From: Nostoc sp. NIES-4103
GTDB taxonomy: Bacteria; Cyanobacteriota; Cyanobacteriia; Cyanobacteriales; Nostocaceae
Assembly (NCBI RefSeq): GCF_002368335.1
Contig: NZ_AP018288.1
Span: forward strand, 7,757,423-7,821,422
DNA length: 64,000 bases
Reading direction: 5' to 3'
Made by a program: the position numbers and the translations under genes. Positions 1 through 8,852 of the stretch are shown here, piece by piece (the first letter of the stretch is position 1; each line of letters starts with the position of its first letter). The notes under the pieces are model-generated. The model did not search any database, was not told the origin of the DNA, and saw nothing but the letters and a program-made list of their open reading frames with translations.

Positions 1-391
1 TTGTTTTAACCACTGTTATTTTTGTAGAAATTTTTCTAAATATAGTCAAGAGTTTTTAACAGAAAAGCCGTATTTTTAACAAATCTTTATATTAACTTTA
101 TATGAGATTAACAATTACTTGTATCAGTAATAAACTAGTTTAATTGTTGAATGTTTTGTTACCAAAACATGTAGCATCGGTAATTGCTGATTAAGCCGTA
201 GTTGTTAATATCAACTTCTATAATTTCATACATAACTAATATTAGAGGATAGAATGAGTTTAGCAATAATTGGTAAACGTGCATCTATCTTTGGCGATAA
301 AAGAATATATTTAGGGAATGGGGAATTGGATTTTACTATTATTCATCACATCTCACCCATTACCCATTACCCATGCCCTGCTTTCATCAAG
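1..391. other. AT-rich edge region without a gene
   Basis: This stretch is strongly AT-rich and I see no open frame with a convincing start and ribosome binding site. It lies 3' of the minus-strand HlyD gene and probably holds its transcription end. Positions 350-375 carry a short run of CCCATTA-type repeats like those elsewhere in the window. Short frames starting at 254 and 318 run into the HlyD gene on the opposite strand and look spurious. Confidence 0.5.
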
Positions 392-1888
392 CTATCTCAC
401 AGAAAAAGCTTCACTAAATCTACGAGTAATAGGTTCAATTATGAATGTCAAAATTGACTTCTTACGAGTGATAATTTCACCATTAGCAGCCATACCTGGA
501 GTAAATGTAACCTCTTGACCCCGCACATTTATTGAGTGTTTACTTAACCTAATTCTGGTAGGAAAAACTAAACCTAGTTCTTTATCTACAATTGCATTGG
601 GACTAACTTGCACGACTTCACCATCAACAGTGCCAAATTCTTGGAAGGGGAATGTTGCCATTTTCACTTTTGCTTTCATACCCTGACGAATAAAGCCAAT
701 ATCGCGGTTGAGGACTTTCACCTCTAACAACATCTCTTCACCTTCTGGCAAAATTGATAACAACTCTTCACCTGCTTGTACTGGGCCTTTAGTTGCTTTA
801 ACTTTGTAAATAGTGCCTGCAACTGGAGCCTTGATAGTTTCTTCTTCTTGCTGCTTTCTAGCTTGTTCAAGTTGACCAGAAACGTTGGTTAATTCTTCTT
901 TGCGCTTGTTGATTTGGGTTAAAATTTCACTTTGGCGCTCGGATGCTAAACGCTGTGCTTGATTGAAAGCAGCTTGATAGGCTTGTTCGGCTTGGCGAAT
1001 TTCTTGAATTTGGGCGGCAATATCTTTTTGTAAGGAGTCTACTTTATCTTGAGCTTCTGTGACTCTATTTTGAGCGTTGATGACCTCATCTTTGGCTTTG
1101 GTAATTTCTGTGTTGGCACGATTTAATCTTTCTTGGGCATCTAAGTAATCGATTCTGCCTACAGCGCCAGAATTAACCAGGGTGCGTAAACTTTCTTCTC
1201 TGTTTTGAGCGATCGCTAGACCATTTTCAACTTTACCCAAGATATTTTGTGCATTCACCAAGTTACCTTGAGCGTTAACAAAGCTGGTTTTGGCATTGAC
1301 TTGGTTTTCCTGCAAGCGCTTGAGGCGCACTTTCGACTGATCGATGGCTGCTAGTAAACGATTTGCTTCGGCTTCCGCAGCTGCTTGACGCGCTTGATAG
1401 TCTCTTAAGCGTGAGCTTAACAGTTCATCTTGCAGTTTTGTACCAGCAGTTTTACCGCCAGTGCGTTCAGCATCTAAACGCTGCAAATCGTCTTGAATCA
1501 ACTTGCTGGATTTAGCAAGGCGGCTAACATCTGTTTGTTTCAAGTCTGGATCGCGTTCAATCAGTACTTGGTCTTTAGTGACGCGATCGCCTTCTTTTAC
1601 CTTCACCCCTAAAATTGACCCACCACCAAGTGATGTTACTGGTCGCACCTGCGTAGAAGCAATTAACTCTCCTGGGGCGGTTGCTACTTCATCGATTTGC
1701 GAGAAATTCGCCCAAGCGATCGTCCCAAATACGACTAAACTGATGGTTCCCGCTAACAATCTGGTATAAAGCGGTGGTAATTCTTGTACAGCCTTACCCA
1801 ATTCATAAGACAGTTGATCTTCTGGTCTAGCGAATCGCTGTTTTGTCTGACGCGCTTGAATGGCATTTGCAACTAAAGGAGATTTCAT
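392..1888 (-). CDS. HlyD-family periplasmic adaptor (membrane fusion) protein
   Basis: In this family the protein bridges an inner-membrane exporter, often a type I secretion ABC transporter, and a TolC-like outer-membrane channel. The 498 residues show a cytoplasmic tail of about 40 residues and one membrane anchor (around 44-62, TISLVVFGTIAW). A lipoyl half-motif (ILGVKVKEGDRVTKDQ) follows, then a long Ala/Gln/Glu-rich coiled coil (about 115-350), the second lipoyl half (IKAPVAGTIYKVKATKG) and a beta-barrel region. No ABC transporter or TolC partner is in the window, and the gene stands alone on its strand. It is a conceivable export partner for the RTX proteins 33 kb away, but that is only inference. 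The family call is firm; the cargo is unknown. Confidence 0.85.
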   Translation of the reverse strand: MKSPLVANAIQARQTKQRFARPEDQLSYELGKAVQELPPLYTRLLAGTISLVVFGTIAWANFSQIDEVATAPGELIASTQVRPVTSLGGGSILGVKVKEGDRVTKDQVLIERDPDLKQTDVSRLAKSSKLIQDDLQRLDAERTGGKTAGTKLQDELLSSRLRDYQARQAAAEAEANRLLAAIDQSKVRLKRLQENQVNAKTSFVNAQGNLVNAQNILGKVENGLAIAQNREESLRTLVNSGAVGRIDYLDAQERLNRANTEITKAKDEVINAQNRVTEAQDKVDSLQKDIAAQIQEIRQAEQAYQAAFNQAQRLASERQSEILTQINKRKEELTNVSGQLEQARKQQEEETIKAPVAGTIYKVKATKGPVQAGEELLSILPEGEEMLLEVKVLNRDIGFIRQGMKAKVKMATFPFQEFGTVDGEVVQVSPNAIVDKELGLVFPTRIRLSKHSINVRGQEVTFTPGMAANGEIITRKKSILTFIIEPITRRFSEAFSVR

Positions 1889-1921
1889 AAAATTTTAGAT
1901 TTTAGATTTTGGATTTTAGAT

Positions 1922-2036
1922 TATTGGGCATTGGGTATTAGGGATTGGGTATTAGGGATTGGGTATTAGGGATTGGGTGTCACAGAAATTTCCCAGTCCC
2001 CAGTCCCCATTCCCCATTCCCCATTCCCCATTCCCT
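1922..2036. repeat. short tandem repeats (two arrays)
   Basis: The first half repeats GGGTATTAGGGATT about three times. The second half repeats CCCCATT and CCCCAGT about six times. Such low-complexity heptamer arrays sit between convergent or tandem genes throughout this window and are typical of filamentous cyanobacteria. Confidence 0.85.
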
Positions 2037-2039
2037 ACT

Positions 2040-2915
2040 TCAAACTGCTAAATACCGCCGCAGAAAACTTTCCAAGCTTTCCAATTGCAAGTTGAAAATC
2101 CTCTCTAAGGTGGTTGTTTCCTCTTTTGTACAGAAAAACTCATTGGACAATAATGTGCGATAGGTACCCAAAGCTTTTTGTGCTTGGGGATTAAATAAAC
2201 CAAAGGCACCGCGTAACCCATCAACAACAAATAATGGTGAGTTAATCACTATTGCCTCTTTGCTGAAGACGCGACTAAAAATCCGGGGAATATCCTCACG
2301 CAATAAAATCTCTGGGCCCCCCACTGGTAATATTTGGTTACGAGCGCCTTCAAATGTGATTGAATCTACCACCATTCTTGCCAAGTCATCTGTACTTACA
2401 ATCGAGGTACGGTTTTTGGGATCACCAATCAGCAGATACAAGCCTGTTTCACGAAATCGTTCTGCCAAGGGCAGCAAGTTTGATGCTAATCCAGCTGGGC
2501 GTAAAATAGTGTAGTTCAAGTCACTAGCTTCTAAATATCGCTCTACTGCTCGTTTGGCCTTGAACACTGGGGCATCTTCATACCCCCGGTCAGCACCAAG
2601 CACGGAAATGAATACAAAGTGTTGTACTCCGTTGGCTTTTGCCTGGTCAATAAGTTCGATGTTGGCACGATAGTCTAAAGATAGAGCGTCGCTATCAGAA
2701 CCGTGGGCACTGATAATATACTCAACACCTTGACAAGCTTTCTGGATATCTTTTTCCCGCCGCAAATCACCGACGAAAATGTTTGCTCCTCGGTGTTCTA
2801 ACTCGCTATAGCGCGAGGTGAGGCGGACAAAGGCCCGCACCGATTTATCCTGTTGGCGTAAAAGTCGCACAACTCGGCGACCAATTCCTCCAGTTGCTCC
2901 AGTTACCAAAAACAT
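2040..2915 (-). CDS. NAD(P)-binding SDR/NmrA-like protein
   Basis: This is an atypical short-chain dehydrogenase (NmrA/NAD-epimerase-like fold). The N-terminal FLVTGATGGIGRRVVRLL is the glycine-rich dinucleotide-binding loop, and the motif YIISAHGSDSDALSLDY leads into the usual core. FVFISVLGADRGYED and LNYTILRPAGLASNLLPL match the conserved central strands. The C-terminal 100 residues probably form the substrate lid. The start is placed at an ATG preceded by TTTTAGG, rather than at a TTG six codons upstream; this gives 291 residues. Related cyanobacterial and plastid proteins act in photosystem assembly or pigment reduction, but nothing in the sequence fixes the substrate here. Confidence 0.75.
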   Translation of the reverse strand: MFLVTGATGGIGRRVVRLLRQQDKSVRAFVRLTSRYSELEHRGANIFVGDLRREKDIQKACQGVEYIISAHGSDSDALSLDYRANIELIDQAKANGVQHFVFISVLGADRGYEDAPVFKAKRAVERYLEASDLNYTILRPAGLASNLLPLAERFRETGLYLLIGDPKNRTSIVSTDDLARMVVDSITFEGARNQILPVGGPEILLREDIPRIFSRVFSKEAIVINSPLFVVDGLRGAFGLFNPQAQKALGTYRTLLSNEFFCTKEETTTLERIFNLQLESLESFLRRYLAV

Positions 2916-3284
2916 ATAAATACCTAAAATCAATAGTTTCAGTCTTTATCTTTTTCAAACAGCTGGCTATCTGCTTAAAACTACTTTATAAGATAGATGC
3001 TGAAAACCCATGATCAATAACGACACAGTTGCGTTGATCGTACTTTGGAAAACTCTTTGTGTCTTCGTGTCTTTCGTGGTTCTTTGATTTTTAGCACTAA
3101 TATTATGTCAGCTTGATTACTTATAAAAACTTAAGAACCCCACCCCGGTAAAGCTACGCTTTTCCTCCACTCCTCTTGGTAAGGGGAGAGGTTGGGGGTG
3201 GGGTGAAATGATTCTGGGAGTTATAACTAAATTACCCGGACATAAGTATAAAGCACAAAGTAGTTTGGAATGAAGGAGAATACC
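2916..3284. other. intergenic region with palindromic repeat
   Basis: No gene is visible. Positions 3138-3203 form an imperfect inverted repeat with arms CCCCACCCC and GGGGTGGGG, the common cyanobacterial 'aacccc...ggggtt' dispersed repeat. Another copy of this repeat type lies inside the element at 15188-15351, and a split copy lies inside the element at 51238-51710. Confidence 0.5.
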
Positions 3285-4085
3285 CTATGCCCCATTCCCT
3301 ATACCCAATTCCACAATTACGGGCGTATGGTCGCTAGGTTGAGTCAATTTCCTAGGTGTGACATCTATAATGCAACTTGTCGCACGCTCGTACAATACTG
3401 GTGTGAGATAGTGATGGTCAATGCGCCAGCCTAAGTTGCGGCGAAAGGCGGCGGCGCGATAGTCCCACCAACTGTAGTGTCCGCCTTCGGTGGTGAATTT
3501 ACGAAAGGCATCGGCGAATCCTAGTTCTAGAACATCTCGTAAAGCTTGGCGCTCTGGTTCGGACGCCATAATGTGATTATCTGGATTTGCTTTTGAGTGA
3601 ATATCTTTGTCTTCTAGAGCAATGTTGAAGTCGCCACACATACAGATGGCAGGTTGCACTAATAGAAGCGATCGCAAATACTCTCGTAACACTGTTAACC
3701 AGCGTAGCTTGAATTCGTATTTCTCGCTGCCCACTGCTGAGCCATTGGGAACATAAAGATTCACAATCCGAATGCCATCAATTACACCTGTGATTACCCG
3801 TTTTTGTTCATCCCATTGTGGATCGAGGTTTGGCAAAATGGCACTAAAACCGGTGCTGACATCAATTAATGGTTGACGGCTGATTAAGGCTACACCGTTG
3901 TAAGCCTTTTGTCCCGATAAATAAAGGTTATAGCCTAAGTTTTCAAAAGGCGATCGCGGAAAATCATTGTCTATAACTTTCGTTTCTTGTAAGCAAAGCA
4001 CATCCACGGGATTTTCGCTTAACCAATCAATCACCTGTTCTAGACGAGTGCGAATCGAGTTGACATTCCAAGTAGCGATTTTCAT
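3285..4085 (-). CDS. xth: exodeoxyribonuclease III
   Basis: This is an apurinic/apyrimidinic endonuclease and 3'-5' exonuclease of base excision repair. All family blocks are present: MKIATWNVNSIRTRL at the N-terminus, LCLQETKV with the metal-binding Glu, YNGVALISR, IRIVNLYVPNG, CGDFNIA with the Asp/Asn pair, GWRIDHHYLT and the terminal SDHTPVIVEL with the catalytic His. The length of 266 residues is normal for the family. The gene stands alone; the next gene upstream is divergent. The assignment is secure. Confidence 0.95.
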   Translation of the reverse strand: MKIATWNVNSIRTRLEQVIDWLSENPVDVLCLQETKVIDNDFPRSPFENLGYNLYLSGQKAYNGVALISRQPLIDVSTGFSAILPNLDPQWDEQKRVITGVIDGIRIVNLYVPNGSAVGSEKYEFKLRWLTVLREYLRSLLLVQPAICMCGDFNIALEDKDIHSKANPDNHIMASEPERQALRDVLELGFADAFRKFTTEGGHYSWWDYRAAAFRRNLGWRIDHHYLTPVLYERATSCIIDVTPRKLTQPSDHTPVIVELGIGNGA

Positions 4086-4540
4086 TAGTCACGTTATCTG
4101 TATTCACATCAATAAGCAATGTTTTTATTAAAAAAATTTAGTATTAATTAACATTGTTTCATTTTCTGCTTGTTCACCTGATTTTCCCTAATTTAACGTT
4201 GAAGAAAATTGATCCCGTCTATATTTTTAGTAGTTTTAGCTACAAAATTTATTGTTTTGTCAGTTATGCTACAAAATATTTTACTTGTTTATGATCCCCA
4301 AGGTAGATGAAATCCGGAAAACCTGGGTTATATTCTATAAGTGTAGTCGCCTAGCGCCTATTGTTGAAGGTTTTCAATTTATCGGTGGTAGTTGACGCTA
4401 CGGTTAACCGAGATGGTACTCTTAAGAGTCATTTAGGTTAATTTAAATGTCAAAAGAGTAAGTAAAAATGCTTTGTTCTCATAAAATAATACCGATATTT
4501 AATTTGAGGACAATGTTACTGGCTGAACCAAAACAACTTT
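4086..4540. other. divergent promoter region, no gene
   Basis: This gap separates the divergent xth and GT4 genes and must hold promoters for both. It is AT-rich for the first 200 bases. Positions 4380-4450 hold several short inverted elements (for example CTCTTAAGAG near 4420). No promoter could be assigned with confidence and no small gene was seen. Confidence 0.4.
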
Positions 4541-5611
4541 ATGAAAATCGCTCAAGTTGCCCCCTTATGGGAACGAGTTCCGCCTCTTAGTTATGGAGGC
4601 ATTGAACTGGTAGTGAGTCGCTTGACCGATGAACTAGTTCGTCGTGGTCATGAGGTAACTTTATTTGCCTCTGGTGATTCTCAAACTTTGGCAAATTTAG
4701 AAGCAGTTTATTTGCGTGCCTTGCGCTTAGACCAAAATGTCCAAGATTATGCAGTGTACCAAATTCTAGAACTGAGCCAAGTTTACCAGCAAGCTGCGGA
4801 ATTCGATATTATCCATTCTCATGTAGGGATAATGGCATTACCTTTAGCGAGTTTGGTTTCAACCCCCACGTTGCATACTCTGCACGACAGTTTTACAAAA
4901 GATAGCCGTAAAGTATTTAGCTACCACCAAAACCAACCCTATGTCAGTATTAGTAACGCCCAGCGACAAATTAATTTAAATTATGTTGGCACTGTTTATA
5001 ACGGGATTGAGTCATCAGATTATCTGTTTGTAGCTCAACCACAACAGCCACCATATTTAGTATTTCTAGGACGCTTTTCTCCAGCAAAAGGCCCACAACA
5101 TGCGATCGCGATCGCTAAGCAGAGTGGTTGGCCCTTGAAGATGGCAGGCAAAGTTGATGTAGTAGACTCAAAGTTTTTTGAACAAGAGATTGCCCCCCAC
5201 ATTGATGGTCAGCAAATTGAATATTTAGGCGAAATCAATCACGCCGAAAAAGCTGAACTTCTGGGCAATGCTGCAATCACTCTGTTTCCTATTACTTGGC
5301 AAGAACCTTTTGGCTTGGTGATGATTGAATCAATGGCAACGGGTACGCCAGTTATTGCGATGAATTTGGGTTCAGTACAGGAAGTGATTGCTCACGGCAT
5401 AACAGGTTTTATCTGCCAAAACTATGAACAAATGGCTTCAATGATTCCTGCGGCCATGAAACTCAATCGTCAAACCTGTCGAGAACATGTAGAAAACAAA
5501 TTTAGCGTTAACCAAATGGTTAACGGCTATGAAGCAATCTACAAACAAATTATCGAAAACCGCATTAATTTAATAAATGCTTACATACAGACCGCTAGTA
5601 TCCAAATTTAA
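4541..5611 (+). CDS. glycosyltransferase family 4 protein
   Basis: This is a GT-B fold glycosyltransferase, probably retaining. The N-terminal domain starts MKIAQVAPLWERVPP and holds YGGIELVVSRLTDELVRRGH, the GT4 acceptor-domain signature. The C-terminal donor domain has LVFLGRFSPAKGP and the EPFGLVMIESMATGTPVIA block with the conserved E-x7-E pair, followed by GSVQEVIAHGITG. The 356 residues are about usual for the family. A small zinc-ribbon gene follows after 56 bases and may be co-transcribed. The sugar donor and acceptor cannot be read from the sequence. Confidence 0.85.
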   Translation: MKIAQVAPLWERVPPLSYGGIELVVSRLTDELVRRGHEVTLFASGDSQTLANLEAVYLRALRLDQNVQDYAVYQILELSQVYQQAAEFDIIHSHVGIMALPLASLVSTPTLHTLHDSFTKDSRKVFSYHQNQPYVSISNAQRQINLNYVGTVYNGIESSDYLFVAQPQQPPYLVFLGRFSPAKGPQHAIAIAKQSGWPLKMAGKVDVVDSKFFEQEIAPHIDGQQIEYLGEINHAEKAELLGNAAITLFPITWQEPFGLVMIESMATGTPVIAMNLGSVQEVIAHGITGFICQNYEQMASMIPAAMKLNRQTCREHVENKFSVNQMVNGYEAIYKQIIENRINLINAYIQTASIQI

Positions 5612-5667
5612 TCAACAAATTTTTGTTCCTTCTTAAACAACAAACTTTTTTTCCAGAGGGCATTACT

Positions 5668-5853
5668 ATGAGTATGAGAGCCAACACATGTCCGTGTTGC
5701 GGAGGTTCCCTGCTACGTCATGTTCGTCATAGCGAAGTATATTGGTTTTGTTTGTCCTGCCGATCAGAAGTACCACTGTTAACTGTCAATCGTCTACCTA
5801 ATGTGGAAACCCGGAATACAGGAGTCCTACCGCAGTCAACAGTGAATACATAA
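5668..5853 (+). CDS. small zinc-ribbon protein
   Basis: This 61-residue protein has two cysteine knuckles, CPCCGGSLLRH and FCLSCRSEVP, so it should bind one zinc ion. The remainder is Thr/Asn-rich and probably disordered. The start is the ATG preceded by AGAGGG eight bases upstream; an upstream TTG start would add 15 unsupported residues. It sits 56 bases after the GT4 gene on the same strand. The function is unknown. Confidence 0.65.
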   Translation: MSMRANTCPCCGGSLLRHVRHSEVYWFCLSCRSEVPLLTVNRLPNVETRNTGVLPQSTVNT

Positions 5854-6004
5854 AGGGGACTGGGGATTGGGGATTGGGGACTGGGGACTGGGTATTGGGA
5901 ATTAGGAATTAGTTATTTCTCCCTCATCTTCCTCATCTCCCCCATCCCCCCATCTCCCCATCTCCCCATCTCGTGCCCTACACCTGGTAAAATCAGGTGT
6001 AGCT
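5854..6004. repeat. short tandem repeats plus small hairpin
   Basis: Positions 5857-5912 repeat GGGGACT/GGGGATT, and 5925-5972 repeat CCCCATCT. A small hairpin (ACACCTGG...TCAGGTGT) follows at 5980-6000. The array separates the zinc-ribbon gene from the dehydrogenase gene. Confidence 0.8.
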
Positions 6005-6025
6005 AGTTAATTTAGGTCAAAAGCT

Positions 6026-7066
6026 GTGTTAGCGGCCTTGCTTTATGGTCAAGAAGATTTACGCCTAGAACAGGTAGCTGACCCTACTCCCGCAGTTGGT
6101 GAAGTAGTGATCCAAGTGGGGGCTGCTACAACTTGTGGTACAGATTTAAAAGTCTGGCGTCGTGGTGGTCATGCCAAAATGCTCAAACCACCAACTCTAT
6201 TTGGCCATGAAGCAGCTGGACAAATTGTTGCTGTGGGTGCAGGTGTTACAGGTTGGCAAGTAGGCGATCGCGTCGTAGCTAATAACTCCGCTCCATGCAT
6301 GGAATGCTTTTTTTGTCAACGCCAAGAGTATTCTTTGTGCCCAAATTTGACATGGAATAACGGCACTTTTGCGGAATATCTGAAAATTCCCGCACCGATA
6401 GTACAGCATAATTTATTGCGGATTCCCGATGAATTGCCGTTTGAATTGGCAGCAATGACGGAACCTTTAGCTTGTGTGTTGCATGGAGTAGCCCGTTCTC
6501 ATATTAAGCCTCAAGATAAAGTAGTTATTTTAGGAGATGGGGCGATCGGGCTGATGTTTGTGGCTGCTTTGGCGGATGCTGCTGAGGTGTTGCTGTGGGG
6601 AGGTAACGACCAAAGGTTAGACATTGGTGAAAAACTTGGTGCAGCCAAAAGCTTTAATTATCATCAAATTGCAGATATTCCCAGTGTCGTCAAAGAACTT
6701 ACCCAAGGATGGGGTGCTGATGTGGTGATTGAAGCAACCGGGGTGCCTAGCGTTTGGGAAACTGCGATCGCCTGTGCCCGTCCTGGTGCTACTGTCAATT
6801 TATTCGGTGGCTGTCCGCGAGATACGACTATCACAGTCAACACCGAACAATTACACTACAGCGAGTTGACATTAAAAGGCGTGTTTCATAATACACCCGA
6901 ATATGTGCGATCGGCCCTTGCACTTATAGCTAGTCGTAAAATACCTTTTGAACTATTGATTAGTGAACAGCGACCTTTAAAAGATTTAGAACAAGTTTTC
7001 CATGACATGAAAGCGCGGAAAGTAATTAAGGTGGCGATGAATTGTAGTAAGGACTTTAGTCTTTAA
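6026..7066 (+). CDS. zinc-dependent alcohol dehydrogenase (MDR superfamily)
   Basis: This is a medium-chain dehydrogenase that would oxidise an alcohol or polyol with NAD(P). The catalytic zinc ligands are in TTCGTDLKVW and FGHEAAGQIV. The structural zinc site CMECFFCQRQEYSLC has its four cysteines. The Rossmann motif is VVILGDGAIGLMFV, and GADVVIEATGVPSVWE matches sorbitol/threonine dehydrogenase-like members. The gene begins with GTG; the nearest purine-rich element is AGG about 10 bases upstream. At 346 residues it is full length. The substrate is unknown; a sugar-alcohol or threonine-type substrate is a guess from the subfamily. Confidence 0.85.
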   Translation: MLAALLYGQEDLRLEQVADPTPAVGEVVIQVGAATTCGTDLKVWRRGGHAKMLKPPTLFGHEAAGQIVAVGAGVTGWQVGDRVVANNSAPCMECFFCQRQEYSLCPNLTWNNGTFAEYLKIPAPIVQHNLLRIPDELPFELAAMTEPLACVLHGVARSHIKPQDKVVILGDGAIGLMFVAALADAAEVLLWGGNDQRLDIGEKLGAAKSFNYHQIADIPSVVKELTQGWGADVVIEATGVPSVWETAIACARPGATVNLFGGCPRDTTITVNTEQLHYSELTLKGVFHNTPEYVRSALALIASRKIPFELLISEQRPLKDLEQVFHDMKARKVIKVAMNCSKDFSL

Positions 7067-7128
7067 ATATTTTTAAACCATTAAGATGATGTAAAATCAG
7101 CTTTGGCTAAAATAGTGATAAATAATTC

Positions 7129-7323
7129 GTGGAACCTAGTGAAGCACAATACTTAATTATTAATGCCTTACAAACCCTTGAGCTAATGACTTACAATACA
7201 TACGAGGCAGACAGGGGCTTATGGTTTATTGCTACTCTCAGTCCTGTTTTACCAGTAGCAGTAATCACACAAGATGGAGACATTTTTCCTATAGAATTGG
7301 TTCAAGATGATGACGACAACTAA
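7129..7323 (+). CDS. small protein of unknown function
   Basis: A 64-residue acidic protein that begins with GTG and ends with DDDDN. I recognise no domain. The hydrophobic centre (LWFIATLSPVLPVAVITQDGDIF) is too interrupted for a clear membrane helix and reads more like a small beta-rich fold. It overlaps the next gene by 17 bases, so the two are probably translationally coupled. Confidence 0.5.
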   Translation: MEPSEAQYLIINALQTLELMTYNTYEADRGLWFIATLSPVLPVAVITQDGDIFPIELVQDDDDN

Positions 7324-7591
7324 CAATCAGTACCAACAACAGCAAGTCAAGCGAATGGCAGAATTAGGACGCATTGCTAAGGAAAGATATTTAAATGCTG
7401 GAGGTAATCCACGCCTGTCAGTCGGCAGTTTAAATGATAATGATACACTGACAAAAGAAGAAAAACAAGAATTTTTAAAATTAGCTAATGAAATTTTTGA
7501 TGATGAATCAATTGCTAATTTTCTGAAAAAAAGAGGCACTTGGCAAGAACGCTTTGCAGCAATTAAACAAAGTAAGAAGATATCTGAATAA
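7307..7591 (+). CDS. small helical protein of unknown function
   Basis: A 94-residue charged protein with a Gln-rich N-terminus, a predicted helical middle (RMAELGRIAKERYLN) and KEEKQEFLKLANEIFDD toward the end. Its ATG overlaps the 3' end of the preceding small gene, and a second ATG follows directly. No domain is recognised. It converges with the PIN-domain gene with four bases between stops. The tight coupling of two small genes beside a toxin-type patch suggests an accessory module, but no function can be assigned. Confidence 0.5.
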   Translation: MMTTTNNQYQQQQVKRMAELGRIAKERYLNAGGNPRLSVGSLNDNDTLTKEEKQEFLKLANEIFDDESIANFLKKRGTWQERFAAIKQSKKISE

Positions 7592-7595
7592 ATTT

Positions 7596-8759
7596 TTAAT
7601 AATCATAATTCTCCTCATTCATCCAATCTGGCTCAATCTCTCCAAAATTGACATCAGGCAATGTCATCTCAATTTCAACATCTTCTACTTCAACTTCTGC
7701 TCCGACTTTATCTAAATTACCTATGAACGAAACTAAAATATCTACATCCAAAGTAGTTTGAATATTTGCAGTACTACTCCCCATTGGAACTTCATCTCTA
7801 TCTATAGAATCATATACATAAAAAGAAAAGCTGCACTCAACATTTACATCAACATCCAATTTAGATTCAACTACTAAACTTTCATCATCAAAATTAACTG
7901 GTCTAAATATTAAATTAGGAAAATCTAGTAATTTAAATTCAAATCCATTGAAAGTGACTTCCGTAAATTCCAATTCATAACGATAAGCAGAATTTGCCTC
8001 TGGATAAATATCAATATCGCTCATTTTATATTCTAAGGCATGAGAGATAGCTTCTTTTACATCCTCAAGTTCACCATTTTTATACCTTTCAGACAAGTAA
8101 CTACAGATATCATCAGCATCTTTAAGTTGAAATAATCCTAAAGCTCCTGCAAAATCTTCAATATGAATAAGCCTTTCCGAGCCTTTACAAAAGTTTATCC
8201 AATCATTATCAGATGTAACGACAACAATTTTAGTTTTATTTTTCTTAGCCCATGTCTCCAATGACATTAAAGAAATAGCATCAGGAAATTCATTCTTTTT
8301 TTTTCCTGTTTCTGCAAAAGGAGGTTGAGCTTGAAAATATTTCTGTATTAAATCACCAACAATAACATAGTCTTGCGCTTCAACTATATCTAAGGATGTA
8401 AACTCTACAAAGTTGTTAAATCGTTCAGATGCAATTTCCTGTGCTTTATATTCACCGAAAATAGTTTTTTTAATGACTTCTATCTCTTGCTCTTCAACTC
8501 GCCAATACTCCTTAGCTTGTTTTAAAGATTTTTCAATTTCTTTTTGTGCTTCCCTTGCTTTTTCTGTTAGATGTGATAATATTTCTTCTTTAACTACCTC
8601 AGAAAGAATCAGTCGTGTAGAACTATCTCGAAATTGTTCTAATTGCTTGAGTAGTCCTGATTCTAGCCTTAAACCCTGAGCATCGAAAATTGATGTGTCT
8701 AAGGTAATAGCTCTAAAATGACCCGCTCTAACAAGATTTTTAAGTTCATTGATATCCAT
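7596..8759 (-). CDS. PIN-domain protein with acidic C-terminal domain
   Basis: The N-terminal 200 residues look like a PIN-family ribonuclease of the DUF4935 type. The first acidic residue is in ITLDTSIF (Asp21). A charged helical stretch follows (about 55-100), then FPDAISLMSL and VVTSDNDW supply the later acidic positions. Residues 230-387 form a separate, strongly acidic, beta-rich region (DVDVNVECSFSFYVYD, EVEVEDVEIEMTLPDV) that I do not recognise. Genes of this kind often occur in defence or stress islands, and this one lies beside a PemK/MazF pair. The nuclease fold is a reasonable call; the target is unknown. Confidence 0.6.
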   Translation of the reverse strand: MDINELKNLVRAGHFRAITLDTSIFDAQGLRLESGLLKQLEQFRDSSTRLILSEVVKEEILSHLTEKAREAQKEIEKSLKQAKEYWRVEEQEIEVIKKTIFGEYKAQEIASERFNNFVEFTSLDIVEAQDYVIVGDLIQKYFQAQPPFAETGKKKNEFPDAISLMSLETWAKKNKTKIVVVTSDNDWINFCKGSERLIHIEDFAGALGLFQLKDADDICSYLSERYKNGELEDVKEAISHALEYKMSDIDIYPEANSAYRYELEFTEVTFNGFEFKLLDFPNLIFRPVNFDDESLVVESKLDVDVNVECSFSFYVYDSIDRDEVPMGSSTANIQTTLDVDILVSFIGNLDKVGAEVEVEDVEIEMTLPDVNFGEIEPDWMNEENYDY

Positions 8760-8852
8760 ATATTTAACTCAAAACAATAAAAATGGACATAATTTTAGTT
8801 GTTTAATTTTTTAATTAAACGCATATACAATCCACTCAAGAAACTCAAAATT

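Noticed and set aside
1922..2036. Clustered GGGATTGGGTATTA repeats as a possible CRISPR or origin iteron array
   Set aside because: Units are adjacent without spacers, vary freely and recur in many gaps of the window; they are ordinary short tandem repeats.
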